A stretch of 64,000 nt of DNA from Novosphingobium sp. (GTDB lineage Bacteria; Pseudomonadota; Alphaproteobacteria; Sphingomonadales; Sphingomonadaceae): NCBI GenBank assembly GCA_017744735.1, contig JAGIAR010000011.1, positions 80,681 through 144,680 on the forward strand. The letters run 5' to 3'. Every line of letters begins with the position of its first letter. Position 1 is the stretch's first letter. Position numbers and translations under genes: made by a program. Below the pieces are notes generated by a model. That model was not told where the DNA came from. It did no database searches and saw only the letters and a program-made list of their open reading frames with translations. Below, one piece after another: positions 56,388-64,000 of this stretch.

Positions 56388-59335
56388 TCCTCCAGCCCCA
56401 TCCACTCGTCGAGCCGCATCAGCTGGTCGTATTCGCCGTAGGACGGGAGGTCCGGGTTGAGCCGAGCGGTGAAGGCTTCGCTGCCGAGAATCCAGCGGCC
56501 AAGCGCATCGCGCAGGAATTCATCGGTCCTGACGAGAAACTCCTCGCGCGGCAGTCCGCTCTTCTTGCGTCCGTCGAGCACCGGCTCCTGGACATAGCCG
56601 AAGCCGTCCTTGCTGCGCCCGAGCGACCAGTATTCGAAATGGGTCGGCTCACCGGTGATCGGCAGTTCGGCCATGTCCTTGAACGCCCCCTCGCGCGCCA
56701 TCAACCCGAGCGTGCCCAACTGGAGCGCGAAGCCGTTCTCGGTCATCAGCGCCGACGGCGGCGTGCCGGTCTTGTAGTCGACGATCGCCAACTCGCCGTC
56801 CGGCAGCCGGTCGATCCGGTCGGCCCGGCCCTTCAGCGTGACACCCATCACCTCGATCCGGCCCCAGGTCTCGACCCCTGCGACTTCGCGCTCGGGATGA
56901 TCGGCGATCTCGCGTTCGATCCATTCCAGCGCCGCCATCAGCCGGGGCCGCCACAGGGCCCGCATCAGCGGGTGAGCGTTCATCTCGTTCAACACTTGCT
57001 CGGCGATCGGGCGCAACTCGCCCTTCTCGCGGTGCCAGCGTTCGAGAATCTTGTGCGCCGCATCGCCGCGCCAGGCCGGCGACGGCTCGGCGTCGAGGGG
57101 GTCGGGACTACGCAATTTGAGGATCGCGTTGGCGTAGAACTGATACGGATCGCCGCGCAGCCGGTCGAGCGCGGTGACGCTGACCGCGACCTTGCGCTGC
57201 TCCGCGCTCGGCTCGGGCGCGGGCCGAAGATAGCGCGGCGCCGGCTCGGCGCGGTCAAGCGCGCGGGCCAGTTCGGCGGAGCGCTGGTCGAGATGATGAT
57301 CGAGCTGCTCACCCAGCAGCGCCTCGACCCGCAACAGGAAACGCGACGGTATCGCCGGGCCGGAGAGGTCCCGCGCCGAACGGCTCAACACCACCTCAGG
57401 CGCGCCGAGCATTCCGGCGAGGTCGTGCGCCGACAGGCCGATGCGAAAATCGCCGCCCGGTACGCCGAGCGCGCGCAGCACCGCCGGCGCAAGCAGCGGG
57501 TCCTGCGCCGGAACCGGCGGCCAGGAGCCTTCGTTGAGCCCGGCGCAGATCACCAGATCGGCCCGGGTCATCCGCGCTTCGAGCAGTCCGTAGATCGCGA
57601 CGCGGGGATGGCCGCCCCACGGCGGACGGACTGCCACCGCGTCCATGCGGTCGCGTAGCACCGCGGGGAGGTCTTCCGGCGCCAGCACGGTTCCGACCTC
57701 GTCGGCGTGGAGCCGCAATTCCTCGACCAGCGAGGACAGCGCGCGGCCGTCTTCCCGCTCCCACAGGCCAAGCCCGCACAAAGCCTCGCCCGCCACCGCC
57801 AGCGCATCGATCAGCGCCGCGAGACGCGCGTCGCCCTCGAACGCCAGCAGCGGAGCGAGCGCCGCCTCGACCGGTTTCCACCACTCCGCATCCGCCAGCC
57901 TGCCCGGGGCTTCGAGACCGGGCTCGGGTCGCGGGCCGCGCAGCTTGAGTTCCAGCGCGCGGGCATGGTCGAGCCACTGCGCCCGCCCTTCGCCGGCGCC
58001 GACCAGCGGATGTTCGAGCAGCGCCATCAGCGGCACCGGCGGCGCGCGTTCGGCCATCACTTCGCCGAGCAGCAGCAGCACCCGCCCGGCCGGGGTCTGC
58101 GACAGCGGGCGGCCCGCCGAATCGTCGGCCACGATGTTCCAGCGTCCGAGATGCGCGGCGACCCGGCTCGCCAGTCCGCGGTCGGGCGTAACCAGCGCGA
58201 CGCGCTTATCCGGTTGCTCCAGCGCCTCGCGCACCAGCAGCGCGATCGCCTGGGCCTCTTCCTCCGGATTGGCGCTGCGCAGGATTCGCACGCCCCTGAG
58301 CCGGCGGTCTTCGGCGGGAAGCCCTGCCCAGACCTTGCTCGCTTCGGGCGGGAGAAACAGGTTCGAGATCGCGCGGCTGCGTTCGGGCGGACCGGCGCCC
58401 ATCCCTGCGCGGTGCCACGGCTGGACCTCCGCGCGGTTCACGCCCATTCGGTTGAGCAGCAGCTTCAGGTGATACTGCGGATGCGTCACCGCATCCCCCC
58501 GGGCGAAGGGCGGATCGCCGACATCCTCCGGCGCCCCGGCAGTACCGAGTTCGCGCCATACCGCGGCGCCCATCGACAGGTCGAGATCGGGCAGCACCAC
58601 CGCACCCTGCGGAAGCTCGGCGATCGTCCGCAGCAGTTTCGCCAGCGCCGGGGCCGCGCTGGTAACCCCCGCCGCGACGATCGCAGTCTGCGGAGGGCAT
58701 TCGCGCCATTTCCGGCGTGTGGCGTGAAACAACATGTTGCGGCGCGCCGCCGCATCGACCTCGCCACGCCGTTCCAGTTCGGCCAGCCAGCGCTGCTGCA
58801 CGCTTGCGAACAGGCGAATCCCGGCGCGCCAGTGATCCTGCAGATCGCCGACGATCTCGATCACCCGATCCTGAAGCAGTTCCTCGGGCGCGATCTCCTC
58901 GACCAGCAGCCGGTCCATCCCGGTCGCCATATCTGCCGCCAGCCGCAGCAGCGCCGCGCCCTTCGGAGCCTCAGTCCCTTTTTCCGCGCGGATCATTTCC
59001 GCCAGCATCAACCAGCGGCGGATCGGGTCGGCCGCGGGCGGGATCGGACTGTCCTCCCCGATCGGATCGAACAGGGCGCCCAGCGTCTCATCCAGATCGA
59101 GATCGCCGACCACCGCCATACGGGGCATCAGCAGCCCGTTGCGCCCTTCCTGCGTGCCGTAATGGCGGATGAAGGCCTCGCTCATCGTCCGCATCGCGCG
59201 GCTGCTCGGAAGCAGCAGGGTCAGGCGTGCCAGCCCTAGCTCGGGATCGGAATAGCGCGGCACCAGACCCGCGACGAGCGCATCGGCGAAGCCGCGATGC
59301 GCGGCGATGGAATAGACTTTGGGGCGCTCAGACAC
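56384..59335 (-). CDS. addB: Double-strand-break repair nuclease subunit AddB
   Basis: Partner of AddA, 983 residues. The start is the GTG at 59335 (MSERPKVYSIAAHRGFADAL), overlapping the murU stop by 8 nt. It has an inactive helicase-like N-terminal half (LTLLLPSSRAMRTMSEAF, MPRMAVVGDLDLDETLG) and a C-terminal PD-(D/E)XK nuclease: VTLKGRADRIDRLPDGELAI then VDYKTGTPPS. An alphaproteobacterial AddB has few clear Fe-S cysteines and none are obvious here. Strong operon linkage to addA supports the assignment. Confidence 0.92.
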   Translation of the reverse strand: MSERPKVYSIAAHRGFADALVAGLVPRYSDPELGLARLTLLLPSSRAMRTMSEAFIRHYGTQEGRNGLLMPRMAVVGDLDLDETLGALFDPIGEDSPIPPAADPIRRWLMLAEMIRAEKGTEAPKGAALLRLAADMATGMDRLLVEEIAPEELLQDRVIEIVGDLQDHWRAGIRLFASVQQRWLAELERRGEVDAAARRNMLFHATRRKWRECPPQTAIVAAGVTSAAPALAKLLRTIAELPQGAVVLPDLDLSMGAAVWRELGTAGAPEDVGDPPFARGDAVTHPQYHLKLLLNRMGVNRAEVQPWHRAGMGAGPPERSRAISNLFLPPEASKVWAGLPAEDRRLRGVRILRSANPEEEAQAIALLVREALEQPDKRVALVTPDRGLASRVAAHLGRWNIVADDSAGRPLSQTPAGRVLLLLGEVMAERAPPVPLMALLEHPLVGAGEGRAQWLDHARALELKLRGPRPEPGLEAPGRLADAEWWKPVEAALAPLLAFEGDARLAALIDALAVAGEALCGLGLWEREDGRALSSLVEELRLHADEVGTVLAPEDLPAVLRDRMDAVAVRPPWGGHPRVAIYGLLEARMTRADLVICAGLNEGSWPPVPAQDPLLAPAVLRALGVPGGDFRIGLSAHDLAGMLGAPEVVLSRSARDLSGPAIPSRFLLRVEALLGEQLDHHLDQRSAELARALDRAEPAPRYLRPAPEPSAEQRKVAVSVTALDRLRGDPYQFYANAILKLRSPDPLDAEPSPAWRGDAAHKILERWHREKGELRPIAEQVLNEMNAHPLMRALWRPRLMAALEWIEREIADHPEREVAGVETWGRIEVMGVTLKGRADRIDRLPDGELAIVDYKTGTPPSALMTENGFALQLGTLGLMAREGAFKDMAELPITGEPTHFEYWSLGRSKDGFGYVQEPVLDGRKKSGLPREEFLVRTDEFLRDALGRWILGSEAFTARLNPDLPSYGEYDQLMRLDEWMGLEE

Positions 59336-60044
59336 GCTTCAACGCAGCTTCGGTCGGCGCGATCGCCCCCGGTTCGCCGACTTCGAACCACTGGCCACTG
59401 AAGCACAGGCCATAGAGCCGTCCTTCCTCGATCGCGCGCGACCACAGCAGGTTGGTCGAGAACGGTCCCTCGGGCGCGTCGCGCAGCAGGCGTTTCGACA
59501 CGAGTTGGATGCCCGAATAGATGAACGGCGCAATCCGGCCGGAGCGCCGGCGCGCGATCCGGCCGAGCGGGTCCATCTGAAAATCGCCCTTGCCGGTGTA
59601 ATTGAATGCCCCCGAATGCGGCACCAGCAGCAGCAGCGCATCCATGCGCTTCGGGTCCCACATTTCCGAAAGCTCGCGGAACGCGTCGTAAGGGCCGTCC
59701 AGCCAGAGATTGTCCGCATTCACCGCGAAGAACGGATCGGGCAACAGCTCCTGTGCCTTGACCATCCCGCCGCCGGTTTCGAGCAGCAACGGGCGCTCGT
59801 CCGAAAAGCTTACCGACGGATTCTGCCGCGCCTTCAGATGGGTCTCGATCTGGTCGGGCAGGTAATGGACGTTGACCACCGCCTTGGCGATCCCGGCGGA
59901 ACCGAGCCGGTCGAGCACGTGGTCGATCAGCGGCTTGCCGGCTACCCGCACCATCGGCTTGGGCTGGGTCGCGGTCAGCGGACGCATCCGTTTGCCCAGC
60001 CCGGCCGCAAGGATCATCGCGGTATCGCTGGCAAGCGCGGTCAC
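59328..60044 (-). CDS. murU: N-acetylmuramate alpha-1-phosphate uridylyltransferase
   Basis: Nucleotidyltransferase of peptidoglycan recycling: makes UDP-MurNAc from MurNAc-1-phosphate. 238 residues. The start is the GTG at 60044 (VTALASDTAMILAAGLGKRM), in a GTGA overlap with the amgK stop. Motifs: AMILAAGLGKRMRPLT (N-terminal nucleotide loop), KPMVRVAGKPLIDH, LLLETGGGMVKAQ, PFFAVNADNLWLD (metal Asp region) and FEVGEPGAI. It pairs with AmgK in the salvage path that bypasses fosfomycin-sensitive MurA. Confidence 0.9.
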   Translation of the reverse strand: MTALASDTAMILAAGLGKRMRPLTATQPKPMVRVAGKPLIDHVLDRLGSAGIAKAVVNVHYLPDQIETHLKARQNPSVSFSDERPLLLETGGGMVKAQELLPDPFFAVNADNLWLDGPYDAFRELSEMWDPKRMDALLLLVPHSGAFNYTGKGDFQMDPLGRIARRRSGRIAPFIYSGIQLVSKRLLRDAPEGPFSTNLLWSRAIEEGRLYGLCFSGQWFEVGEPGAIAPTEAALKRV

Positions 60045-61015
60045 AGGCCCAAGCCGCCGCCGCGCCGCGTGCGAATCTCTTCCGGAATGTTGGCGTCGAA
60101 CCAGCGCGCGACCGGAGCGAGCGCCGGGTGCTGCAGGTCGCGCTCCATCGCCTCCCACACCCGCGGAATGAAGGCGAGATAGCGCGGCTTGCCGTCACGC
60201 TGCCACAGGCGCGTGAAGATGCCGACGATCTTGGCGTTCCGCTGCGCGCCGAGGCGGGCGTAATCCGCCGCGAAGTCCGGCCCCGCATCCACCTGCGCAA
60301 GATAATGCGCCAGCATCTGCGCCTCGAGCTCGACCGAAACGTCGCGCCGCGCGTCCTGCAGCAACGAGACGATGTCATAGGCAGGATGGCCAACCAGCGC
60401 ATCCTGGAAGTCGATCAGCCCCTGCTCGCCATCAGGGAGCAGCATGATGTTCTCGGCATGGTAATCGCGCAACACGGTGACCCCGGGCTCCTGCCGCGGC
60501 AGCATCGGAGCAAGCGCCTCGTCCCAGGCCGTGGCGTAGCCGGCCGCATCGACCTCGATCTCCGCTGCCGGGCAGAACCATTCGGTGAACAGCCCCGCCT
60601 CGCGCTGATAGACCGCCATGTCGTAGGGCGCGAACGGACCCGGCAGCGAGGCGTGGAGCTTCACCAGCGCATCGATCGCCTTGCGGTAGGTCGCGACTTC
60701 GGCAGTCGGGTGCTCGTCGAGCCAGTCGCGCATCCGGTCCTGGCCGAAATCTTCCAGCAGCACGAGACCCCGCGCGCGGTCCTCGGCATAGATTTCCGGC
60801 GCGCGATGGCCGTTGTCGGTGAGCCAGTGCGCGACGTCGAGGAACGGGCCGGTGTCCTCCTCGGGCGGCGGCGCGTCCATCAGCATCGCAGTGCGCGCTC
60901 CGTCGCGCAGGCGGAAATAACGGCGGAACGAGGCATCGCCGGCGAGCGGCTCGATCGCAGCCCCTCCCCAGCCTGCAGCGGCGAGAAATTCTTCGATACC
61001 GGCGGGCACTATCAT
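60041..61015 (-). CDS. amgK: N-acetylmuramate/N-acetylglucosamine kinase AmgK
   Basis: Aminoglycoside-phosphotransferase-fold kinase phosphorylating free MurNAc at the anomeric position in peptidoglycan recycling, 324 residues. The start is ATG 61015 (MIVPAGIEEFLAAAGW), in an ATGA overlap with tsaE. Landmarks: FRRYFRLRDGARTAMLMDAP, GLVLLEDFGQDRMRD (hinge), VLRDYHAENIMLLPDG (catalytic Brenner-type HxxN), and LIDFQDALVGHPAYDIVSLL (metal Asp). The pairing with murU makes the function firm. Confidence 0.9.
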   Translation of the reverse strand: MIVPAGIEEFLAAAGWGGAAIEPLAGDASFRRYFRLRDGARTAMLMDAPPPEEDTGPFLDVAHWLTDNGHRAPEIYAEDRARGLVLLEDFGQDRMRDWLDEHPTAEVATYRKAIDALVKLHASLPGPFAPYDMAVYQREAGLFTEWFCPAAEIEVDAAGYATAWDEALAPMLPRQEPGVTVLRDYHAENIMLLPDGEQGLIDFQDALVGHPAYDIVSLLQDARRDVSVELEAQMLAHYLAQVDAGPDFAADYARLGAQRNAKIVGIFTRLWQRDGKPRYLAFIPRVWEAMERDLQHPALAPVARWFDANIPEEIRTRRGGGLGL

Positions 61016-61461
61016 GGTTCGCGCCCTAGCCAATCGGAGCCCATCTCGACAATCGCCTTCCGCCCTTCATCCGCACCTTCGAGCAGGATCGAAAGGCAGG
61101 CCGGCTCGCCCGAGAAGCCCCCGGCATTCTCGGACCACTCCGCGATCAGCGCCGTCCCCTCGCGGTAGTCGTCCAGCCCCAGTTCCACCGCTTCGTCGGG
61201 GTGTTCGAGCCGGTAGAAATCGGCGTGCACCAGCGGAATGCGCACATCGTAGGTTTCGAGGATGGTGAAGGTCGGCGACGGCACCTCGCCCACGTGCCCG
61301 AGCGCGCGGATGATCGCCCGCGCCAGCGTGGTCTTGCCCGCCCCCAGCCCGCCGGAGAGCGCGACCACGTCGCCCACCCGCAGGCGCGCCGCGATGCGCC
61401 CGCCGAAGGCCTCCATCGCAGCAAGATCCGGCAGGTTCTCCGTGGCGCGGGCGATACTCAC
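61012..61461 (-). CDS. tsaE: tRNA threonylcarbamoyladenosine biosynthesis ATPase TsaE
   Basis: ATPase of the t6A tRNA-modification complex, 149 residues. Start GTG 61461 (VSIARATENLPDLAAMEAFG), in a GTGA overlap with the divL stop; the longer open frame is divL in another frame. Motifs: the P-loop ALSGGLGAGKTTLARAI (about 41-57), VPSPTFTILETYD (the SPTF motif), LVHADFYRLEHPDEAVELGL and ALIAEWSENAGG. Complete. Confidence 0.93.
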   Translation of the reverse strand: MSIARATENLPDLAAMEAFGGRIAARLRVGDVVALSGGLGAGKTTLARAIIRALGHVGEVPSPTFTILETYDVRIPLVHADFYRLEHPDEAVELGLDDYREGTALIAEWSENAGGFSGEPACLSILLEGADEGRKAIVEMGSDWLGREP

Positions 61462-63800
61462 GGGAGCAGCACGCTGACGGTGGTGCCGGCGCCCTTCTCC
61501 GACAGGAGCTGAAGCCTGCCGCCATGCGCCTCGATGAGTTGCCGCGCCAGCGGCAGGCCGAGCCCCTGGCGGCGTTCCGGGCTCTTCCCGTCGGGCGCGA
61601 TCTTGGTGCCGTCGAGCGCCCGCGCAGCTTCCGCCTGGGTCATGCCGCGGCCATTGTCCGAAACCACGATCCGTGCGCCACTCTTCATCCGGGCGAGATC
61701 GACCAGGATCTTGCCGCCGGCCGGCGTCGCCGCGATCGCATTGTCGAGCAGATGGCCGAGTGCCCGCCCGAGACGCCGGCGGTCGGCCTTGACGACGCCG
61801 GCGGTCTTGTCGCCGCGCAGGTCGAGGCTCAGCCCCGCGGCCCCGATCGCCGTCTCGCGATCGCGGACGATGCCGGTGACGAAGGGCAGCAGTTCGACGT
61901 CGACCAGGTCGAGCGGCAGCAGCCCGGCCTCGCTCTGCGACAGGTCCAGCACGTTCTCGATCTGCTCGCCCAGCCGTGCGACCGAATCGAGGATCGCCGA
62001 GATATAGTCCTGGCCCTGCGGGGATATTTCCCCCGCCACTCCGCTCTGCAGCAGCTCGGCGAACCCGCCGATCGAGGTCAGCGGCGTGCGGAATTCGTAG
62101 GACATGTTGGCGAGGAAGCGGGTTTTCACCGCATCCGCCTCTTCCAGCGCGGCGTTGCGTTCGCGCAAAGCGCTCTCGGCCTTCTGCGAATCGGTGATGT
62201 CGAGCACCGTCAGCAACCCGTTGCCGTCGGGCAGCGGCACGCCGGCGAATTCGAGCGTGCGCCCGTCGGCCAGCGCGGCTCGCCCGCTCTTGCGCTTGCG
62301 GTCCAGCGTCGCCGCCCGGACCACGTCGCCGATCGCCTTGGCCTGCTCGGGCCGGGCGAGCTTCTTCTTCACCTCGCCCAGAAGCGTCTCGATGTGCGGA
62401 TGCCCGTCGAGGAAGTCTGCTTCCAGGCCCCAGTCCGCGACGAAGCGGCGGTTCCACAATTGCAGCTTGGCGTCGGGCGCGAAGACCGCGAGCGATTCGA
62501 ACAGCGAATCGAACGTAGCGGTACGGGTGCGCAGCAGCGTGTCCCGCGTTGCCGACAGCGCGAGCTGCTCGGTGCGGTCTTCCGCCACCAGCACCAGCCC
62601 GCCATCGGGCATCGGCTGGGCGACGATCCTGAGATGGGTACCGTCGGACAGCGGCCAGGCATCCTCGGCCGGGGTACCCGCCGCAAACCACCCGCCCAGC
62701 TCCCTGCGCCAGGCGGGAAAGTCGCGGCTCTCGGGTACGCGCTGGGCGTCGCGCGCGAGGTCGAGGAAGCGGTCGAAATGCGGCGGATCGATCATCGCCG
62801 AGGCCGGCAGCGCGAAAATCCGCTGGAACGGCTGATTCGCGAATGTCAGCATGCGGCGGCCATCGAACTGGGCGACGCCGACCGAGAGCTGGTCGAGCAT
62901 CGAACGCTGCGCCTCGCGGAAGGCGCGGAAGGCCCGCGCCTGCTCCTCCATGTCCTCGATATCGACCGCGTAGCCGGCGACGCCTTCCTTGCCGAGCGGC
63001 AGGTCGCTGACCCGGAAGGTTCGCCGTTGTCCGCCCACCGTGGCGGTCACGTCGCGTTCGATCGCGCGGTCCTGCGTCCGGGCCTGCTCGGCAATCTGCG
63101 CGGCTGTGAGGCCGTCCGCCGCCTCGATCAGTTCGATTTGGCCCTCGACCACCGCATCGGCGTCAGAGGCTCCGACCGCATCGACATAGGCGCTGTTGAC
63201 CAGGCGCAATTTCGCATCCGGGCCGCGGAACCACATCGGCATGGGCGCGGCCTCGATCAGCCCCACCAGCGCGGCGAAATCGCTCTTGGCCCGGGCCGTG
63301 TCGGCGCGCAGCTGGGCCAGTTCGATCTGGGTATCGGAAAAATCGAAGAACCACACCAGCGCCGCCCCGCCGGGCGAGACCGCGGGATCGGCGAGATGGC
63401 CGTGAACGGCGAGGCTGGTGGTGGTGCCGCGCGGCGTCACCACCATGCGAAACGGGGTCGCGGTCTTCTGCGCGCGGCGGACGTGCTCGTCGAGCAGGGC
63501 AAGCTGGGCGGTTTCGATCCCGTAGGATCCCGCGTCGAGTTCGGAGAGATAGCCCGGCATCCTGTCCAGACCGAGCCACGAGGCGAGCCGCTCGGGCGCC
63601 TCTATCCGCCCGTCGACCCGCACCAGCAGCGGGACGGCGGGCGATTCATCGACCATCCGGCCGAGCCGTTTTGACGCCCGCCGGGATCCTTCGGCAGCCC
63701 GCACCGCGGCGCTCGCGCGCAGCACCATGATCGCTGCGCCGAGGGTCCAGGCCGCGAGCAACAGGCCGAGCAGCGCCAGTGCGGTCGGGCTGATTTCCAT
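61458..63800 (-). CDS. divL: DivL-type sensor kinase with tyrosine in the H-box
   Basis: A 780-residue membrane-anchored PAS-containing histidine-kinase-like protein. N-terminal membrane helix at about 5-27 (PTALALLGLLLAAWTLGAAI), then several PAS-like regions (about 60-530), a HisKA domain and an HATPase domain. The H-box reads FLANMSYEFRTPL: the codon at 62099-62097 is TAC, so Tyr568 replaces the phosphorylated His. This is the hallmark of DivL, the atypical kinase that tunes CckA in the alphaproteobacterial cell cycle. HATPase boxes are present: LGHLLDNAIAATPAGG (N), VVSDNGRGMTQAE (G1) and RRQGLGLPLARQLIEAHGG (G2). The divL-tsaE order matches other alphaproteobacteria. Confidence 0.88.
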   Translation of the reverse strand: MEISPTALALLGLLLAAWTLGAAIMVLRASAAVRAAEGSRRASKRLGRMVDESPAVPLLVRVDGRIEAPERLASWLGLDRMPGYLSELDAGSYGIETAQLALLDEHVRRAQKTATPFRMVVTPRGTTTSLAVHGHLADPAVSPGGAALVWFFDFSDTQIELAQLRADTARAKSDFAALVGLIEAAPMPMWFRGPDAKLRLVNSAYVDAVGASDADAVVEGQIELIEAADGLTAAQIAEQARTQDRAIERDVTATVGGQRRTFRVSDLPLGKEGVAGYAVDIEDMEEQARAFRAFREAQRSMLDQLSVGVAQFDGRRMLTFANQPFQRIFALPASAMIDPPHFDRFLDLARDAQRVPESRDFPAWRRELGGWFAAGTPAEDAWPLSDGTHLRIVAQPMPDGGLVLVAEDRTEQLALSATRDTLLRTRTATFDSLFESLAVFAPDAKLQLWNRRFVADWGLEADFLDGHPHIETLLGEVKKKLARPEQAKAIGDVVRAATLDRKRKSGRAALADGRTLEFAGVPLPDGNGLLTVLDITDSQKAESALRERNAALEEADAVKTRFLANMSYEFRTPLTSIGGFAELLQSGVAGEISPQGQDYISAILDSVARLGEQIENVLDLSQSEAGLLPLDLVDVELLPFVTGIVRDRETAIGAAGLSLDLRGDKTAGVVKADRRRLGRALGHLLDNAIAATPAGGKILVDLARMKSGARIVVSDNGRGMTQAEAARALDGTKIAPDGKSPERRQGLGLPLARQLIEAHGGRLQLLSEKGAGTTVSVLLP

Positions 63801-63836
63801 CGAACAACCGCTATGCGCGGCGGCAATCGATTACAA

Positions 63837-63866
63837 TGGGGCGGTCCCCATCCTTCGACAGGATGG
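63837..63866. repeat. Two adjacent hairpins between ahcY and divL
   Basis: TGGGG/CCCCA (63837-63841 and 63846-63850, loop CGGT), directly followed by CCATCCT/AGGATGG (63848-63854 and 63860-63866, loop TCGAC). The two share bases 63848-63850, so only one can form at a time. On the minus strand they lie 8 nt beyond the ahcY stop with no T-run. They may be an attenuator-like 3' element of ahcY or a remnant of a dispersed repeat with a CATCCTTCGACA core. Confidence 0.45.
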
Positions 63867-63874
63867 TTGCCGCA

Positions 63875-64000
63875 TCAGTACCGGTAATGATCGGCCTTGA
63901 AAGGTCCGTTCTGCGGCACGCCGATATAATCGGCCTGGCGCTGGGAGAGGGTGGTGAGCTTGACCCCGAGCTTGTCGAGGTGGAGCGCGGCGACCTTTTC
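63875..64000 (-). CDS. ahcY: S-adenosylhomocysteine hydrolase, C-terminus (partial)
   Basis: The last 41 codons of a gene entering from the right edge. On the minus strand the frame reads [20 protein letters not shown] then [20 protein letters not shown] and a final Tyr before the TGA at 63877-63875. This is the well-conserved end of AhcY, including the HYRY C-terminus with the Lys and Tyr that close the neighbouring NAD site. It recycles SAH, keeping the methylation cycle running. Codon use matches the neighbours. Upstream of divL on the same strand. Confidence 0.9.
   Translation of the reverse strand, partial: EKVAALHLDKLGVKLTTLSQRQADYIGVPQNGPFKADHYRY

Noticed and set aside
63837..63866. 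SAH riboswitch near ahcY
   Set aside because: The hairpins lie past the 3' end of ahcY, and a SAH riboswitch would be upstream of the start, which is outside the window.

Overview
This is a GC-rich, gene-dense chromosomal segment of an alphaproteobacterium, most likely a sphingomonad of the Erythrobacteraceae type (Erythrobacter, Altererythrobacter and relatives). The evidence is the exosortase-A (XrtA/PEP-CTERM) exopolysaccharide genes, a DivL-type kinase next to ahcY, a large TonB-dependent receptor, an AmgK/MurU pair, and many 4-nt ATGA/GTGA gene overlaps. I see no rRNA, CRISPR array, prophage or conventional insertion sequence. There is one tRNA (Asn).

Layout. 1-9000: XrtA-associated exopolysaccharide cluster. 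On the minus strand are the outer-membrane export lipoprotein, the chain-length determinant and a tyrosine autokinase, plus a PLP decarboxylase and an AMP-forming ligase. Diverging on the plus strand are a FemAB/GNAT transferase, an acyl carrier protein and two alpha/beta-hydrolase-like proteins. 9000-14600: RNA methyltransferase, nnr (NAD(P)H-hydrate repair), a lipoprotein, ilvD, then a block of hairpin repeats. 14600-18240: N-formylglutamate amidohydrolase, ispE, a DUF559 nuclease gene enclosed by inverted palindromic repeats, and ETF-ubiquinone oxidoreductase. 18300-25600: degenerate uracil-DNA-glycosylase-like protein, lytic transglycosylase, moaB, a broken small gene, radical SAM protein, YbjN-like secreted protein, acyl-CoA ligase and a small membrane protein. 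25500-37200: dnaE, Yip1 protein, lolD-lolC, TonB receptor, recG. 37300-43600: sdhE, mfd, EAL phosphodiesterase, nadK, tRNA-Asn. 43600-52500: exported methyltransferase, MFS transporter with SMP-30 protein, secA, argJ, GFA protein, inositol-phosphatase-like protein. 52500-64000: one tightly coupled minus-strand operon, divL-tsaE-amgK-murU-addB-addA, then trxA with a clear terminator, and the 3' end of ahcY at the right edge.

How genes work together. The left cluster exports a polysaccharide and carries a carrier-protein/ligase/transferase set that looks able to acylate or aminoacylate something in the envelope. The right operon links cell-cycle control, tRNA modification, peptidoglycan recycling and double-strand-break repair. 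The most unusual elements are the DUF559 gene inside a 479-bp inverted-repeat element, which appears to supply the ribosome binding site of ispE, and the ligase-ACP-FemAB set of the exopolysaccharide cluster. Several start sites below are chosen inside longer open frames; the reason is given in each entry.
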